Source: an uncultured Bacteroidales bacterium (GTDB lineage: Bacteria > Bacteroidota > Bacteroidia > Bacteroidales > Lentimicrobiaceae). Taken from it: a stretch of DNA of 7,220 nt. The DNA lies in contig CALMDN010000139.1 of NCBI GenBank assembly GCA_937864935.1, positions 1 through 7,220 on the forward strand, in the 5' to 3' direction. Shown here in pieces: positions 5,737 to 7,220 of this stretch. Under the pieces are notes generated by a model, which was not told where the DNA came from, did no database searches, and saw only the letters and a list, made by a program, of their open reading frames with translations. Each line of letters begins with the position of its first letter. The first letter of the stretch is position 1. Position numbers and translations under genes: made by a program.

Positions 5737-7220
5737 CTATTTAGCACTTACGTGGCTATAATAGATACCATTTGAAAGTTGATCTATTCCGTTATAGGAC
5801 CCCTTTGTTGCAATTACTGTTAGTATGTCCCCAACAACAATGCCTTCGTTGGCTATAAGGTATTTTCTGTCATCGCCGGTTGCACCATAACCCGGATAAC
5901 AGCCATACAGGTAGATTTCAGTGCCGTTGTCTGACAAATACAGATTACCATATGTTTCATTGGCGATTGATGTTATTTCACCGGTTACCATATAGTATGT
6001 ATCGGGGTCATCAGGTTTAGTCAGTACCTCTGCAATAGTAATCGGAGTTACGGGAATTGAGCTTTCCAGAACAGCACCACCTACTTGCGGGGTTCCTTGA
6101 TAAGCGGCACGTTTTCCAACAATTGTGATAATGTCACCTTCTTTCAGTCCCAGTTGTGCATAATCCTCGATGCCATAAACAAACGTTTCACCTGAGAAAT
6201 CTCTCAGGTATAAATTGCCGTATGTATCATTGGCAATACTGGTAATAACCCCTGCCAACCGATATTGTGTATCACCAACCGGAGCTTCAAGGAATTGTGC
6301 GATACTTGCATCAATAATCGCTCCTGTTTGACTCAGTGTTGTTTCTGTAGAATAGGTTTTAGACCCGTCTGTGGTGCGGAATATGATGGTAGTGCTACGG
6401 TCGCCGCCGTTATTGGCAATGGCGTGGAATTTCACAACTACTTGTTCGCCTGCCGACTCAATTGAGGAAATTGACAACCATGACTCGGCATCTTCAGGGA
6501 TATCTACCGATACGCCTTGTCCTTTGCAGGTAAGGTAAGCTATGAATTCACCACCTTCGAGAGGAAGCACTGCGTTTGCTACCGAATCAACTTTCAAAAG
6601 TGACTTATTGATCTTGATAACTGTAACATCTACCAATTCCACTGTCGAACCATAGGTGGTTTTAGGTCCCTGAACAGTTACTTCATCCCCCACTTCAAGT
6701 CCCCAACTTAAAAAGTTTTTTGTATTTCCTTTTGCGTCAAGGGTTCCATAGATATAAATAGAACCTGTTTCATCTTCCAGGTACCAGTTGCCGTAGGTTG
6801 TGTTGGTAATTGCGGTACAAACCCCGGTTACCATGAAGGTCTTGCCGTCAGATCCGGCAATTACCTCTGCACATGTGGCAGGTTCAACTATTGACAAACC
6901 CTGTATGATGTTAATTCTCTGCGTTTGGCCTCCGCTTTGGATTAAAACCTGTGCAGTACGACCATCGAGGGTTGATTCAGCTGAAAAAGTCAGTTCAGAT
7001 TCACCGGCACTGCCTGAGGTTGAAGAGATTGTCAACCACGTAACCGAATCCTTAACAGTAGTTACCTTTTCTACTGTCCAGCTATCTTTAGCGGTTACAG
7101 TAATCGTTGTGGAGCCTCCATCCACAGGGATAGACACGTAAGATGATGATACTTGAATTTCTTCAAGCAATGTCATTGCTTCTTCATCGGTACAACTTGT
7201 CATCAAGGCAAGTATTGCAA
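5737..7220 (-). CDS. BACON/OB-fold multidomain lipoprotein, probably surface-exposed, 5' partial
   Basis: The frame is open to the window edge; the last codons read A-I-L-A-L-M-T-S-C, the end of a lipoprotein signal peptide. The true start is therefore probably only 10-15 codons outside, and the TTG at 7206 or ATG at 7203 are not starts. The lipidated Cys is followed by TDEE, an acidic stretch like the Bacteroidota lipoprotein surface-export signal. Numbering from codon 7206, domains are: BACON 1 (about 17-103, with TWLTISSTSG), OB-like 1 (about 108-199), BACON 2 (about 200-296, with SWLSISS), OB-like 2 (about 298-382) and OB-like 3 (about 384-489). The OB-like units share the signature N-x-TYGN-x-YL and an (I/F)xxYG strand (TTYGNWYLEDETG, DTYGNLYLRDFSG, ETYGNLYLSDNGT). 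BACON modules are common in Bacteroidota surface proteins and are thought to bind glycans or act as spacers. The OB-like units suggest ligand binding, but no enzyme motif is visible and the ligand is unknown. The gene ends at TAG 5737-5739 and is closed by a strong terminator, so it is not co-transcribed with what follows. Confidence 0.88.
   Translation of the reverse strand, partial: AILALMTSCTDEEAMTLLEEIQVSSSYVSIPVDGGSTTITVTAKDSWTVEKVTTVKDSVTWLTISSTSGSAGESELTFSAESTLDGRTAQVLIQSGGQTQRINIIQGLSIVEPATCAEVIAGSDGKTFMVTGVCTAITNTTYGNWYLEDETGSIYIYGTLDAKGNTKNFLSWGLEVGDEVTVQGPKTTYGSTVELVDVTVIKINKSLLKVDSVANAVLPLEGGEFIAYLTCKGQGVSVDIPEDAESWLSISSIESAGEQVVVKFHAIANNGGDRSTTIIFRTTDGSKTYSTETTLSQTGAIIDASIAQFLEAPVGDTQYRLAGVITSIANDTYGNLYLRDFSGETFVYGIEDYAQLGLKEGDIITIVGKRAAYQGTPQVGGAVLESSIPVTPITIAEVLTKPDDPDTYYMVTGEITSIANETYGNLYLSDNGTEIYLYGCYPGYGATGDDRKYLIANEGIVVGDILTVIATKGSYNGIDQLSNGIYYSHVSAK

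Noticed and set aside
5900..6850. Similar DNA blocks near 5940, 6215 and 6780 as DNA-level direct repeats
   Set aside because: They encode homologous OB-like units and have diverged at the DNA level; they are protein domain repeats, not a separate DNA element.
6800..7141. Plus-strand open frame of 113 codons opposite the BACON/OB lipoprotein
   Set aside because: It is antisense to clearly recognisable domains and has no promoter or family resemblance.

Overview
The window looks like part of a Bacteroidota chromosome, probably an anaerobic or marine Bacteroidales-type organism; I cannot place it more finely. The basis is two proteins ending in type A Por (T9SS) sorting domains, a surface-type lipoprotein built from BACON and OB-fold-like domains, a promoter matching the Bacteroidota TTTG / TAnnTTTG pattern, and start sites without clear Shine-Dalgarno sequences.

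Layout. Bases 1-267 are the 3' end of a plus-strand gene for a secreted T9SS cargo protein, closed by a strong intrinsic terminator. A good Bacteroidota promoter then precedes a complete second T9SS cargo gene (458-1942), a beta-propeller-like repeat protein. The rest of the window is minus-strand. It holds a membrane-anchored M23 endopeptidase of the MepM/Csd3 type (1965-3236), a secreted metallo-beta-lactamase-fold hydrolase (3410-4258), a 344-base stretch without a recognisable gene (4259-4602), a 5'-truncated nucleotide pyrophosphatase/phosphodiesterase (NPP) gene (4603-5631), a near-perfect hairpin terminator (5658-5702), and a BACON/OB-fold lipoprotein whose first codons run off the right edge (5737-7220).

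The common thread is the cell envelope: T9SS-exported proteins, peptidoglycan remodelling, a periplasmic hydrolase and a probable surface lipoprotein. The genes are widely spaced, so I see no tight operon and no obvious multi-gene system. The most notable points are the decapitated NPP gene abutting a terminator, the Asp-for-His change at a zinc-ligand position of the M23 enzyme, the BACON-OB-BACON-OB-OB architecture with an acidic surface-export-like signal, and a G7 run in a promoter spacer. I found no convincing new biological system, CRISPR array, RNA gene or insertion sequence.
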